Assembly: GCF_039729145.1 (NCBI RefSeq)
Contig: NZ_CP155793.1
Span: 2,976,001 to 3,040,000 of the forward strand
Origin: Microbacterium sp. SY138
GTDB lineage: Bacteria > Actinomycetota > Actinomycetes > Actinomycetales > Microbacteriaceae
Direction of reading: 5' to 3'
DNA: 64,000 bases
The notes beneath the pieces were generated by a model. That model ran no database searches. It saw only the letters and a program-made list of their open reading frames with translations, and was not told the origin of the DNA. The position numbers and the translations under genes are program-made. Of the stretch, positions 37,198 to 43,776 are shown piece after piece (the first letter of the stretch is position 1; every line of letters starts with the position of its first letter).

Positions 37198-37323
37198 CTA
37201 TGTCAGGGCGAGAATTCCGATGATGACTCCCACGGCGAATCCTCGGATGTAGTCGTCGGTGTCGTTCAGGGCTTCCATGGCCTCGAGTTCCGTGAACTCG
37301 AGCGTCGGCGTTGTGGTGTGCAT
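37198..37323 (-). CDS. mpaA2: Daptide precursor peptide 2 (41 residues)
   Basis: A 41-residue peptide: ATG at 37323 preceded by GGGAGGTGAAG, stop TAG at 37198-37200. The leader has TLEFTELEAMEALND; the core begins near TDDYIRG and continues with a Val/Ile/Gly-rich helix ending ILALT. It shares LEFTELE with precursor 3 but its core differs (charged DDY-IR start), so the three products would differ in charge and length. C-terminal Thr is conserved as required for the class. Forty bases separate it from precursor 3. Confidence 0.9.
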   Translation of the reverse strand: MHTTTPTLEFTELEAMEALNDTDDYIRGFAVGVIIGILALT

Positions 37324-37360
37324 CTTCACCTCCCTTCCGTGTCGCTGCGCGTGCCAGGGA

Positions 37361-37495
37361 TCAGGTCGCCGCGGCTGCGCCGATCCCGATGAGGACCAAC
37401 GCCCCTATCGCGCCCTGATAGAAGCTCTCCCAACTGGGGGCCTCCATCGTTTCCAGCTCCTGGAACCGGATACTGCTCTCGACTTTCTCGCCCAT
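37361..37495 (-). CDS. mpaA1: Daptide precursor peptide 1 (44 residues)
   Basis: A 44-residue peptide starting at the ATG at 37495, which directly abuts the stop of the dehydrogenase gene (TAGATG); its ribosome site AAGGAGGTG is encoded within the last codons of that gene. The leader carries IRFQELETMEAP; the core SWESFYQG... becomes a Gly/Ala/Ile/Leu-rich helix ending AAAAT. The terminal Thr is the modification site. The strong ribosome sites of all three precursors contrast with the overlap-coupled starts of the enzymes and fit high peptide output. Confidence 0.9.
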   Translation of the reverse strand: MGEKVESSIRFQELETMEAPSWESFYQGAIGALVLIGIGAAAAT

Positions 37496-38683
37496 CTAAT
37501 TCACCTCCTTCGCAACAGACATCGGAGGTCGGCGATCAGGGCCGACCAGCTCAGAACTCCACCGGGAATCGTGGAGCACGACACGGAAGTCGTCTGCGAG
37601 GAGGCCCGGCAGCATCGGGTGGCGTCTTCCCCACGCCCTCTCTGTGGCGACGGAGATGCGGTCGATGTCATCGGGGCTCGGTGTCGGAGCGCGCTCGATT
37701 CCCCACCGTTCGATCAGGGCCTCGATGCCCGTCGGCGGGTCCAGCGGTAATGCCATCCCGCCCACGACGTTCACCCAGAAGTCCTGGAGACTCTGCCGGT
37801 CTCCCCAGCGCATGTCTCCTGCGCAGATCCGCCGCCAGACCGCGCCGATGACCGCCGCCGTGGCGACGATCTTGCGGACCCCCAGCACGAAGGCGATCTC
37901 GTTCGCCGCATACCAGTGGCGCGCGCTGTAGGGGTCCGGCCCCCGCAGCGCCGCGCTGCGCTGGGTCGCCGCGCTGAGTCGAGCGAGACGCATCCTTCCC
38001 CCGCGCGAGTCCGGGTCACGGGTGGCGGAATCGAGGACGGCTCTCCCGAGCGCGACGGCGTCTCGGTTCTGCCGCGCGCTCCTCCGCGAGCTCGTCGAGG
38101 CGCCCGCTACCCGGAGGAAGGCTTCCAATGCTCCCTCCCGGACGGCGGCGTGCGTCAGCGAAGCCAGATTGCCCGGATCGATGATCGCGTGGCGAGGCCT
38201 CAGGGCAAGACCGACGATGAGCCGGTATCCGCTGTCGTTCTTGAGCACTCCGACGCTGTTGGTCTCCGACGAGGTGCCGAGCGTCGTCGGCACGGCGATG
38301 ATGTCGACGGGTGGCAATGCGTGGGGAAGGAGAGTCAGCGCCGACCTCGACGCATGCCCGATGGCGAAGTCGAACACCCGCCCCCGAGCGAGAGCGAGCG
38401 CGGCGATCTTGCTGGCGTCGAGAACGGTTCCGCCGCCGACCGCGACGATGACGCTCGGCGATCGACGCACGATCTGTCGGGCCAGTTCGACGACTGCAGC
38501 GACGTCGACCGACGACGCATCGATCTGGATCGTCGTGGTCCGGCGCCCGGACGGGAGGACAACCGTAACCGCCGAATCCACGATCAGGAGGCTCTCTCGG
38601 CCGGCCGTGAGGTGCTTCGTCAACCGGCCGGTGGCCCCTTCCCCCTGCCACAGGGTGGGAAGTCGACCGAACTCCGCGGTCAT
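37496..38683 (-). CDS. mpaC: Daptide oxidative decarboxylase, iron-alcohol-dehydrogenase family
   Basis: A 395-residue protein of the iron-containing alcohol dehydrogenase/dehydroquinate-synthase-like superfamily. The NAD-binding loop VAVGGGTVLDASKIAAL and VPTTLGTSSETNSVG match family motifs. In the daptide scheme it oxidises and decarboxylates the C-terminal Thr of the precursor. At the place where family members carry Asp-x3-His metal ligands, this protein reads REGALEAFLRV, and the later His ligands are also not visible, so metal dependence is doubtful. Start at 38683 overlaps mpaD (ATGA). The stop abuts precursor gene 1. I assign the symbol by analogy with the M. paraoxydans cluster. Confidence 0.85.
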   Translation of the reverse strand: MTAEFGRLPTLWQGEGATGRLTKHLTAGRESLLIVDSAVTVVLPSGRRTTTIQIDASSVDVAAVVELARQIVRRSPSVIVAVGGGTVLDASKIAALALARGRVFDFAIGHASRSALTLLPHALPPVDIIAVPTTLGTSSETNSVGVLKNDSGYRLIVGLALRPRHAIIDPGNLASLTHAAVREGALEAFLRVAGASTSSRRSARQNRDAVALGRAVLDSATRDPDSRGGRMRLARLSAATQRSAALRGPDPYSARHWYAANEIAFVLGVRKIVATAAVIGAVWRRICAGDMRWGDRQSLQDFWVNVVGGMALPLDPPTGIEALIERWGIERAPTPSPDDIDRISVATERAWGRRHPMLPGLLADDFRVVLHDSRWSSELVGPDRRPPMSVAKEVN

Positions 38684-39933
38684 CCCGGCACTCCTCGGGC
38701 CAGGCCTGCACGTATGGCCACGTCCACGGCGAGAAGCTCCTCCGCAGTGAATCCGTAGGCCGGGATCAACTCGATGGAGCTGGGGCCCGGTTGCACCAGG
38801 ACGCCGTTGTCCGCGATCGCGGAGACGACGCGAAGGATGTCGGGCCCAGAGAGCGGGCTCTCGTCCGCGTGGCGGAGCCCGAGTCCCATGAAGCACCCGC
38901 GTCCGTTGATCTCCGCGACCACACCGTCCGCCTCCCACTCGGCCGCGAGGCGAAGCAGGTCGATGCCCAGTGCCTGAGCGGTCGACTCCACATCGATGCG
39001 GCGCAGTTCCTCGATCACGGCGAGGATCGCCGCCGCACAAGCCGGCGTCCCCGCCTGGGTCTCGCCATGTACGAACGTCCACCCGCCCCGCACGAACTCC
39101 GAGGCGACCCGTTCCCCCACCAGGAGCGCCGCCGCACCCATCGCCCCGTTGGTCAGCGCCTTCGAGAGGATGAGGATGTCCGGTGCCGCAGCCCACCTGT
39201 CGGTGGCGAACATCGTCCCGGTGCGGCCGAAGCCCGTCGCGACCTCATCGGCGACGATCAGGAAGCCGTACTCCTCGCGCAGTGCGAGCAGACGCTGGAC
39301 GAACGCCTCAGACAGCGCGTAGGCACCGCTGCCCAGCACGGGTTCGACGACGACCGATGCCACGCGCGCCCCCTCCCGCTGCAGCAGCCGTTCGAGCTCC
39401 TCGCCGTCGTCGCTGTGGGATACATGCCGCACCGACCGGCGGTCGACGGCGTAGACGGATTGGAGGAGGTCGTCCCCACTCAGGGCGTGACTGCCGTATG
39501 CCGTGCCGTGATAGCTGCCTTTCAGGCCCACGATCAACGAGCGGGACGCGAGCCCCTTCTGCGCCCAGTACTGCCTGCCCAGCTTCATCGCCGCGTCGTT
39601 CGCCGCCCCTCCCGAGGTCGAGAAGATGACGCGGCGGTAGCGGACGGGGTCCGCGAGCTCGATCAGCGCTTCGGCCGCGCGCTGCGCGTACTCATGGGGC
39701 GCGCGGAACAGCGAGAGATAGGAGGCATCGTGATTCGCCCTGTTGACGGCCTCGACGACCGTCGGGTTGCCGAACCCGAGAGGGACGTTCCAGAGACCGC
39801 TCGTCGCGCAGAGACGTGTGGATCCGTCAGCGAACTCGATCCGGTTCCCGGCAGCGCCGACGGCGACGCGCTCCGGTGCGAAGGTCGAGTCCGCGGGGAG
39901 CATCGAGGTCCACAGCGCGTGCGGCGATGTCAT
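38680..39933 (-). CDS. mpaD: Daptide biosynthesis aminotransferase (class III)
   Basis: A 417-residue PLP-dependent class III aminotransferase. PLP phosphate loop STSGGAANDAAMKLGRQYW, the aromatic KGSYHGTAYG, Asp of VADEVATGFGRTG and the Schiff-base Lys in ILILSKALTNGAMG are all visible. In the daptide route it aminates the ketone left after oxidative decarboxylation of the C-terminal Thr. Overlaps both neighbours by 4 bases (ATGA), tying it tightly to the recognition protein and dehydrogenase. Confidence 0.88.
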   Translation of the reverse strand: MTSPHALWTSMLPADSTFAPERVAVGAAGNRIEFADGSTRLCATSGLWNVPLGFGNPTVVEAVNRANHDASYLSLFRAPHEYAQRAAEALIELADPVRYRRVIFSTSGGAANDAAMKLGRQYWAQKGLASRSLIVGLKGSYHGTAYGSHALSGDDLLQSVYAVDRRSVRHVSHSDDGEELERLLQREGARVASVVVEPVLGSGAYALSEAFVQRLLALREEYGFLIVADEVATGFGRTGTMFATDRWAAAPDILILSKALTNGAMGAAALLVGERVASEFVRGGWTFVHGETQAGTPACAAAILAVIEELRRIDVESTAQALGIDLLRLAAEWEADGVVAEINGRGCFMGLGLRHADESPLSGPDILRVVSAIADNGVLVQPGPSSIELIPAYGFTAEELLAVDVAIRAGLARGVPG

Positions 39934-40979
39934 CCTTCGGCCCCGTTCGTCCCGTCAGCGGATCCGGTACGCCGGCCCGTGTGGACGTTGAGAGCGGTGC
40001 GGGCTTGCAGGCACAGGTCACGCGCGTCCGGTGACGATGTGCCCCGCAGCCGGGCCACGCGCTCGGTGGCGATCTCGATCGTGCTCGACGTCTGTATCAC
40101 CGCGATGACCCGGGCCGTCGATGGCGTGAGCAGCTGGCGGCGCAGGGTCCCGGTGTCTGCGAGCATGAAACCGGCGGCGGTCTCGAGCAGAAACGGATCC
40201 GCAGTCAACGGTTCGGCATCCGAGAGGTCGTCGTCGATCGGGAACCAGCCGAATCCCGAGACCCGGGCGGCGCCGTTCTCTGCGCGGAGCATCTTCATGA
40301 GGTCCGTCGCCTTGAGGTAGCGTCCGATCCACTCCCGGCTCGCGAGGTCGGCGGCGAACCCATCGCCCGCCGCGACCTCTCCCAGTGCCGCGGCCCGGGG
40401 CAGCGGGATGGCGAGAACGGACGGCAGGTCGTCGACGGTGCCGATGATCCGCCCCTGCACGCCGATGCCGACGCTGCCGTCCGCACCCACCCGCAGCGCC
40501 TTCGGAGTCTTCCTCTCCCTCGGGCAGTCCAGGGCGTCGCGGTCCGCGAGCAGCACCCGTGGGTCGATCAACGCCGAGGGGAAGACCCCGGTTCGGCGAG
40601 CGAGCTCGGCATCCTCGAGGAAGGCCTGCCCGCTGGATGCGTCGAAGAAGCGCACCACGGTGGGACCGACGATCTGGACGAACGCAGCAGCGACATAGTC
40701 CTGGAGTTCGACGCCGTGTTCGCCGAGGAACAGCTCGTCACCCGCTTCTCGCAGTGCGCCTCGGTAGCGCACCACGCTGCCGAGACCGTCGTACATCCCA
40801 CTCTCCACCGGCAGGAGGACCACGTCGTCGCCGCGCGCCACCTTCGCGACATCGGCTGCCGGAGCCCCGCTCTCGAGGAGGAACACTCGCGAGTGTTCCT
40901 CCCCCTGCCCGGTGATCCATGCGCGGAGTGCCCGCGCTCCGCTGACTTCCCCTGTTTCCATCCGCTCACCGTCGTGCAT
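39930..40979 (-). CDS. Daptide RiPP recognition protein, second paralogue
   Basis: A 349-residue soluble protein without recognised catalytic motif. It is paralogous to the gene upstream: both have a YxGALREPGD/AGD...ELxxYVAAxFxxIVGPTxxR block near residues 70-115, then a diverged C-terminal half. Stand-alone RiPP recognition proteins bind precursor leaders and present them to the tailoring enzymes; daptide oxidation is reported to depend on one. Start at 40979 shares TGATG with the upstream stop; a second ATG 18 bases later is possible. Symbol withheld because I cannot say which paralogue corresponds to MpaB. Confidence 0.72.
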   Translation of the reverse strand: MHDGERMETGEVSGARALRAWITGQGEEHSRVFLLESGAPAADVAKVARGDDVVLLPVESGMYDGLGSVVRYRGALREAGDELFLGEHGVELQDYVAAAFVQIVGPTVVRFFDASSGQAFLEDAELARRTGVFPSALIDPRVLLADRDALDCPRERKTPKALRVGADGSVGIGVQGRIIGTVDDLPSVLAIPLPRAAALGEVAAGDGFAADLASREWIGRYLKATDLMKMLRAENGAARVSGFGWFPIDDDLSDAEPLTADPFLLETAAGFMLADTGTLRRQLLTPSTARVIAVIQTSSTIEIATERVARLRGTSSPDARDLCLQARTALNVHTGRRTGSADGTNGAEG

Positions 40980-42055
40980 CACAGTCCCGCCTGCCCGCCC
41001 GCGGCGGGATCGAGGCCGACCACCGCCAATCGGCATCGGACCTCCTGCACCAGGGAGGCGACGCTGCTCGTCCCCCTGCCGAGCTCGGCCGCCAGCAATC
41101 CGACCGCCGCGGACTCGTCCGCCGTCGCGATCAGGCATTCCGCCGCGCGTGCGCTGTCGATGCCGAGCCGGATCCCGCGCCGGCTCACGGGATCGATCAG
41201 CATCCACTCCTCGCCGTCGCCCGTCAGCAGGTACGGGACGCGTGGTGAGACGACTCCCGGAAGCGCGGCGAGTTCGTCGAGAGCCCGCACGAGGTGTCCG
41301 CCGAAGCCGGAGATGGCGGGGCGATTCGGAACTCCCTCCCATCGACGCAGCAGGTCGATCGCGCCGATGTACCGTGCGAACCACGGCCGGTCGTCGAGAT
41401 CGGCCTCCAGCATCCCGCGGTCGACGACGCGCGCGAACGCCCGCCCTCGGCCGGCGCCTTCTCCTGCGCGGGCCTCGATGTCTGCCCGCCCGTCGCCCAC
41501 CTCGCCGAGCAGGAGCCCGTCTGGCCCGTCCCTGTACTCGCCTTCCGCCGTGACGTGCACGCGGGGCAGGGCCTCTCCCTCGCGGCCGGAGCCGAGGAAT
41601 GACGGCAGGGAGTCGAGCAGAACCGTGCTGCTCAGCAGCGGATCGATGAAGATCCCGGAGTCCTTCGCCGTATCGGCATCACTCAGGAACGCGGCCACGC
41701 CCGCGGCGTTGCACTGCCGGAAGAGAGTGGGCCCGACGATCGGAAGGAAGGGAGCCGCCACGTACTCGCGGAGTTCGAACGTCTGCCCGCCGTCGAACAT
41801 GATCCGATCGCCGGGCTCGCGCAGAGCACCGTCGTAGGGGATCACCCGGGAGCCGCTGCTCATGACGACACCGCCCGCGGGAGCGAACACGATGTCGTCG
41901 AGGCGGGTCTGGCTCAGCACCGCACCGACGTGGTCACCCGCCTCGACGAAGAACACGGCGCCCGTGACGAGGTTCCGTCTTCCGCTGACGCACTGTTCGA
42001 AAGCCGTCGTGGTGCGGTGGCGGTCTCTCGCCGTCGTGATCGAGCTCGCGTCCAT
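40979..42055 (-). CDS. Daptide RiPP recognition protein, first gene of the operon
   Basis: A 358-residue soluble protein, paralogue of the next gene (shared PYDGALREPGDRIMF and ELREYVAAPFLPIVGPT). It heads the daptide operon. The start MDASSITTARD is chosen because AGAGGGGGAGC precedes it; a possible ATG 16 codons earlier falls in a 12-base palindrome and gives an unlikely basic leader. The tail is rich in helices (ESAAVGLLAAELG, LVQEVRCRLAVVGL). Recognition function is inferred from cluster position and the described daptide family, not from a catalytic motif. Confidence 0.72.
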   Translation of the reverse strand: MDASSITTARDRHRTTTAFEQCVSGRRNLVTGAVFFVEAGDHVGAVLSQTRLDDIVFAPAGGVVMSSGSRVIPYDGALREPGDRIMFDGGQTFELREYVAAPFLPIVGPTLFRQCNAAGVAAFLSDADTAKDSGIFIDPLLSSTVLLDSLPSFLGSGREGEALPRVHVTAEGEYRDGPDGLLLGEVGDGRADIEARAGEGAGRGRAFARVVDRGMLEADLDDRPWFARYIGAIDLLRRWEGVPNRPAISGFGGHLVRALDELAALPGVVSPRVPYLLTGDGEEWMLIDPVSRRGIRLGIDSARAAECLIATADESAAVGLLAAELGRGTSSVASLVQEVRCRLAVVGLDPAAGGQAGL

Positions 42056-42097
42056 GCTCCCCCTCTGGACGCCGCACCCCCAGCGAATGCGATACGT

Positions 42098-42146
42098 CCT
42101 CATATGAGGCTATACAGGTGACGTGTGACGTGCAATATTTCACATC
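42098..42146 (-). promoter_or_regulatory. Putative control region of the daptide operon
   Basis: The 170 bases before the operon hold a perfect 12-base palindrome CCTCATATGAGG (42098-42109), a tandem GTGACGT repeat (42118-42131), and an AT-rich patch (tgcaatatttcac). On the minus strand TTGCAC with TATAGC 15 bases downstream is a possible, imperfect promoter. No regulator gene is present in the cluster, so the factor acting here would be encoded elsewhere. Confidence 0.45.
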
Positions 42147-42226
42147 GGTGGACGTTCAGGTCGCGGACCCCAGAGGCCTGTCACGTCGTCGTCCTCGCAT
42201 CGGATAGGATGGACAGGTTGTTCCCT

Positions 42227-42314
42227 GGTGACGTGTCCGAGCGGCCGAAGGAGCACGCTTGGAAAGCGTGTGTTGTGCAAGCAACCGCGGGTTCGAATCC
42301 CGCCGTCACCGCCA
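42227..42314 (+). tRNA. tRNA-Ser (GGA)
   Basis: An 88-base tRNA with a long variable arm. Acceptor arms GGTGACG/CGTCACC, anticodon loop TTGGAAA giving GGA, T-arm GGGTTCGAATCCC, encoded CCA end. Its 3' end and following terminator are repeated about 109 bases downstream. Confidence 0.96.
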
Positions 42315-42355
42315 AAAGTGAAAGAGCCTCCGCGCCAGCGGGGGCTCTTTCACTT
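42298..42355 (+). repeat. Direct repeat, copy 1 (tRNA-Ser 3' end plus terminator)
   Basis: Fifty-eight bases starting in the T-arm of tRNA-Ser and covering CCA and the terminator are repeated at 42407-42464 with a single mismatch (cgcgCcag versus cgcgTcag). Confidence 0.95.
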
Positions 42356-42358
42356 TTT
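42314..42358 (+). terminator. Terminator after tRNA-Ser
   Basis: A 20-base-pair stem (42314-42333 with 42338-42357, one G-U pair, loop gcca) followed by T residues. Very strong intrinsic terminator. Confidence 0.9.
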
Positions 42359-42406
42359 ATCGAGCACCGGGGATTCGGGGAGGAGCGAGCGCAGCGAGCA
42401 CCGGAG

Positions 42407-42464
42407 TCCCGCCGTCACCGCCAAAAGTGAAAGAGCCTCCGCGTCAGCGGGGGCTCTTTCACTT
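42407..42464 (+). repeat. Direct repeat, copy 2 (partial tRNA-Ser duplicate)
   Basis: Second copy of the 58-base tRNA-Ser 3' end and terminator. The 51 bases between copies contain a second short repeat, gagcaccgg (42362-42370 and 42396-42404). This copy lacks the rest of the tRNA and looks like an attachment-site or duplication scar. Confidence 0.95.
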
Positions 42465-42486
42465 CGCCCACGCGATCGTTCGGCGT

Positions 42487-43089
42487 TCAGTCGTCGAAGC
42501 GCACGCCGTAGATCTGTCCGCCGGGCTCGGCCGGGAGACGCGTCATCCCGAGCCGTTCGTAGAAGGCGGCGGCTCCGGTGTTGTTCGGATCGATGCCCAG
42601 GTGCAGCCCGCGCACTCCGCGTCGGGTCAGCTCGGCGAACAGCGTTTCGATGAGCTGGCGACCGAGCCCCTGACCCTGGGTCTCGGGAAGCAGGTCGATG
42701 TGCAGATGGGCCGGGTGATCCGCGACGTTCGGCTCGATGCCGGCGGCGCGGCTGTAGCCGTAGTCGATCATCCGATCCTCCCGCGTGACCACCTCCGCCG
42801 GCCGGGGGTGGCGACCCTCGAGCGTCGGCCACCACTCCTCGCGGAACCAGGTGTAGAAGGCATCGGTGTCGTCGGTCGCGACGATGTAGCCGATCGTGCG
42901 CTCGTCATCGCTCTCGACCACCCAGGCGAGGTCGGGATGACGCTCGGCATAGGGGACGGCGAAGAGGTCGCCCCACAGCGAGTCGTCGGAGAGGACGCCG
43001 GTCGCATCCGCCCCGGCGTCGGCCGTCTTCACGCAGATCTCATACAGTGCGGCACGATCGGTGGGGCGGTACGGACGGATGCGAGACAC
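42487..43089 (-). CDS. GNAT family N-acetyltransferase
   Basis: A 200-residue GNAT protein. The acetyl-CoA loop is LLPETQGQGLGRQLIETLF and the C-terminal GIDPNNTGAAAFYERLGM is the usual end strand. Similar proteins resemble bacterial homologues of O-GlcNAcase-associated acetyltransferases, but the substrate is unknown. GTG at 43089 is preceded by AGAGGAG; longer upstream frame belongs to the PAP2 gene region. Predicted cytoplasmic. Confidence 0.87.
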   Translation of the reverse strand: MSRIRPYRPTDRAALYEICVKTADAGADATGVLSDDSLWGDLFAVPYAERHPDLAWVVESDDERTIGYIVATDDTDAFYTWFREEWWPTLEGRHPRPAEVVTREDRMIDYGYSRAAGIEPNVADHPAHLHIDLLPETQGQGLGRQLIETLFAELTRRGVRGLHLGIDPNNTGAAAFYERLGMTRLPAEPGGQIYGVRFDD

Positions 43090-43115
43090 GACGACTCCTC
43101 TGGGGACGGGTCTTC

Positions 43116-43745
43116 TCAGCCTATCGGCGCCTCGACCGCCGACTTCTTCTGCTGCACCCACGGGAGCAACCAGGCGGCGAGCACCAGCACCACGCCGGCG
43201 CCGACCAGGGCGCCGCCGAGGGTGTCGCTGGCCCAGTGCACCGAGAGGAAGGTGCGCGAGAGCGCCATCGCGAGCACCCACGCCGCGCCGACGATCGCGA
43301 CCCAGACGCGCGGGAACAGCACCCAGAGCACGAGGGCGATCGTCGCGGCGTTCGCCGTGTGCCCGGAGGGGAACGAGCCGTAGTCGCTCACCACGAGCAT
43401 GTCGTCGGGCCGCGCCCGCCCGAAGAGCTGCTTGAGCAGTTGCACGCCGGCGGCACTGGCGGCGAAGCAGAGTGCCGCGAACAGCGCGCCACGCCAGCGC
43501 CGTGCGAGCACGAGCGCCAGGATCGCCAGCAGCGGCACCCCGAGGATCGCGACCCAGCCGCCGCCGATCCAGTTCAGAACGAGGGCGAAGTCGACCATCC
43601 AGTCCGCGCGGACCCCGGCGATCGTCTCGTTCCACCAGTGGTCGAATCCCGGAGTCTGCGGGTAGGCGAACACGACCACGGCGCCCAGGACCGTTGCGAG
43701 CGCGAGGAGGCCCACTCCCCACCACAGCAGCATGCGCCTGTTCAT
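43116..43745 (-). CDS. PAP2 family lipid phosphatase
   Basis: A 209-residue membrane protein with about five to six helices and the complete phosphatidic-acid-phosphatase signature: KQLFGRARP, PSGHT, and SRTFLSVHWASD. Such proteins dephosphorylate lipid phosphates such as undecaprenyl pyrophosphate or phosphatidate outside the membrane. ATG at 43745 has AGGA upstream. Lies 26 bases upstream of the GNAT gene in the same direction and may be co-transcribed. Confidence 0.92.
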   Translation of the reverse strand: MNRRMLLWWGVGLLALATVLGAVVVFAYPQTPGFDHWWNETIAGVRADWMVDFALVLNWIGGGWVAILGVPLLAILALVLARRWRGALFAALCFAASAAGVQLLKQLFGRARPDDMLVVSDYGSFPSGHTANAATIALVLWVLFPRVWVAIVGAAWVLAMALSRTFLSVHWASDTLGGALVGAGVVLVLAAWLLPWVQQKKSAVEAPIG

Positions 43746-43776
43746 CGTCCTATTCTGTCGGACGACACCTGAAGAC

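Noticed and set aside
37044..37495. Idea that the repeated leader motif is a CRISPR or tandem DNA repeat
   Set aside because: The similarity is at protein level with different codons and spacings; each unit is a separate gene with its own ribosome site.
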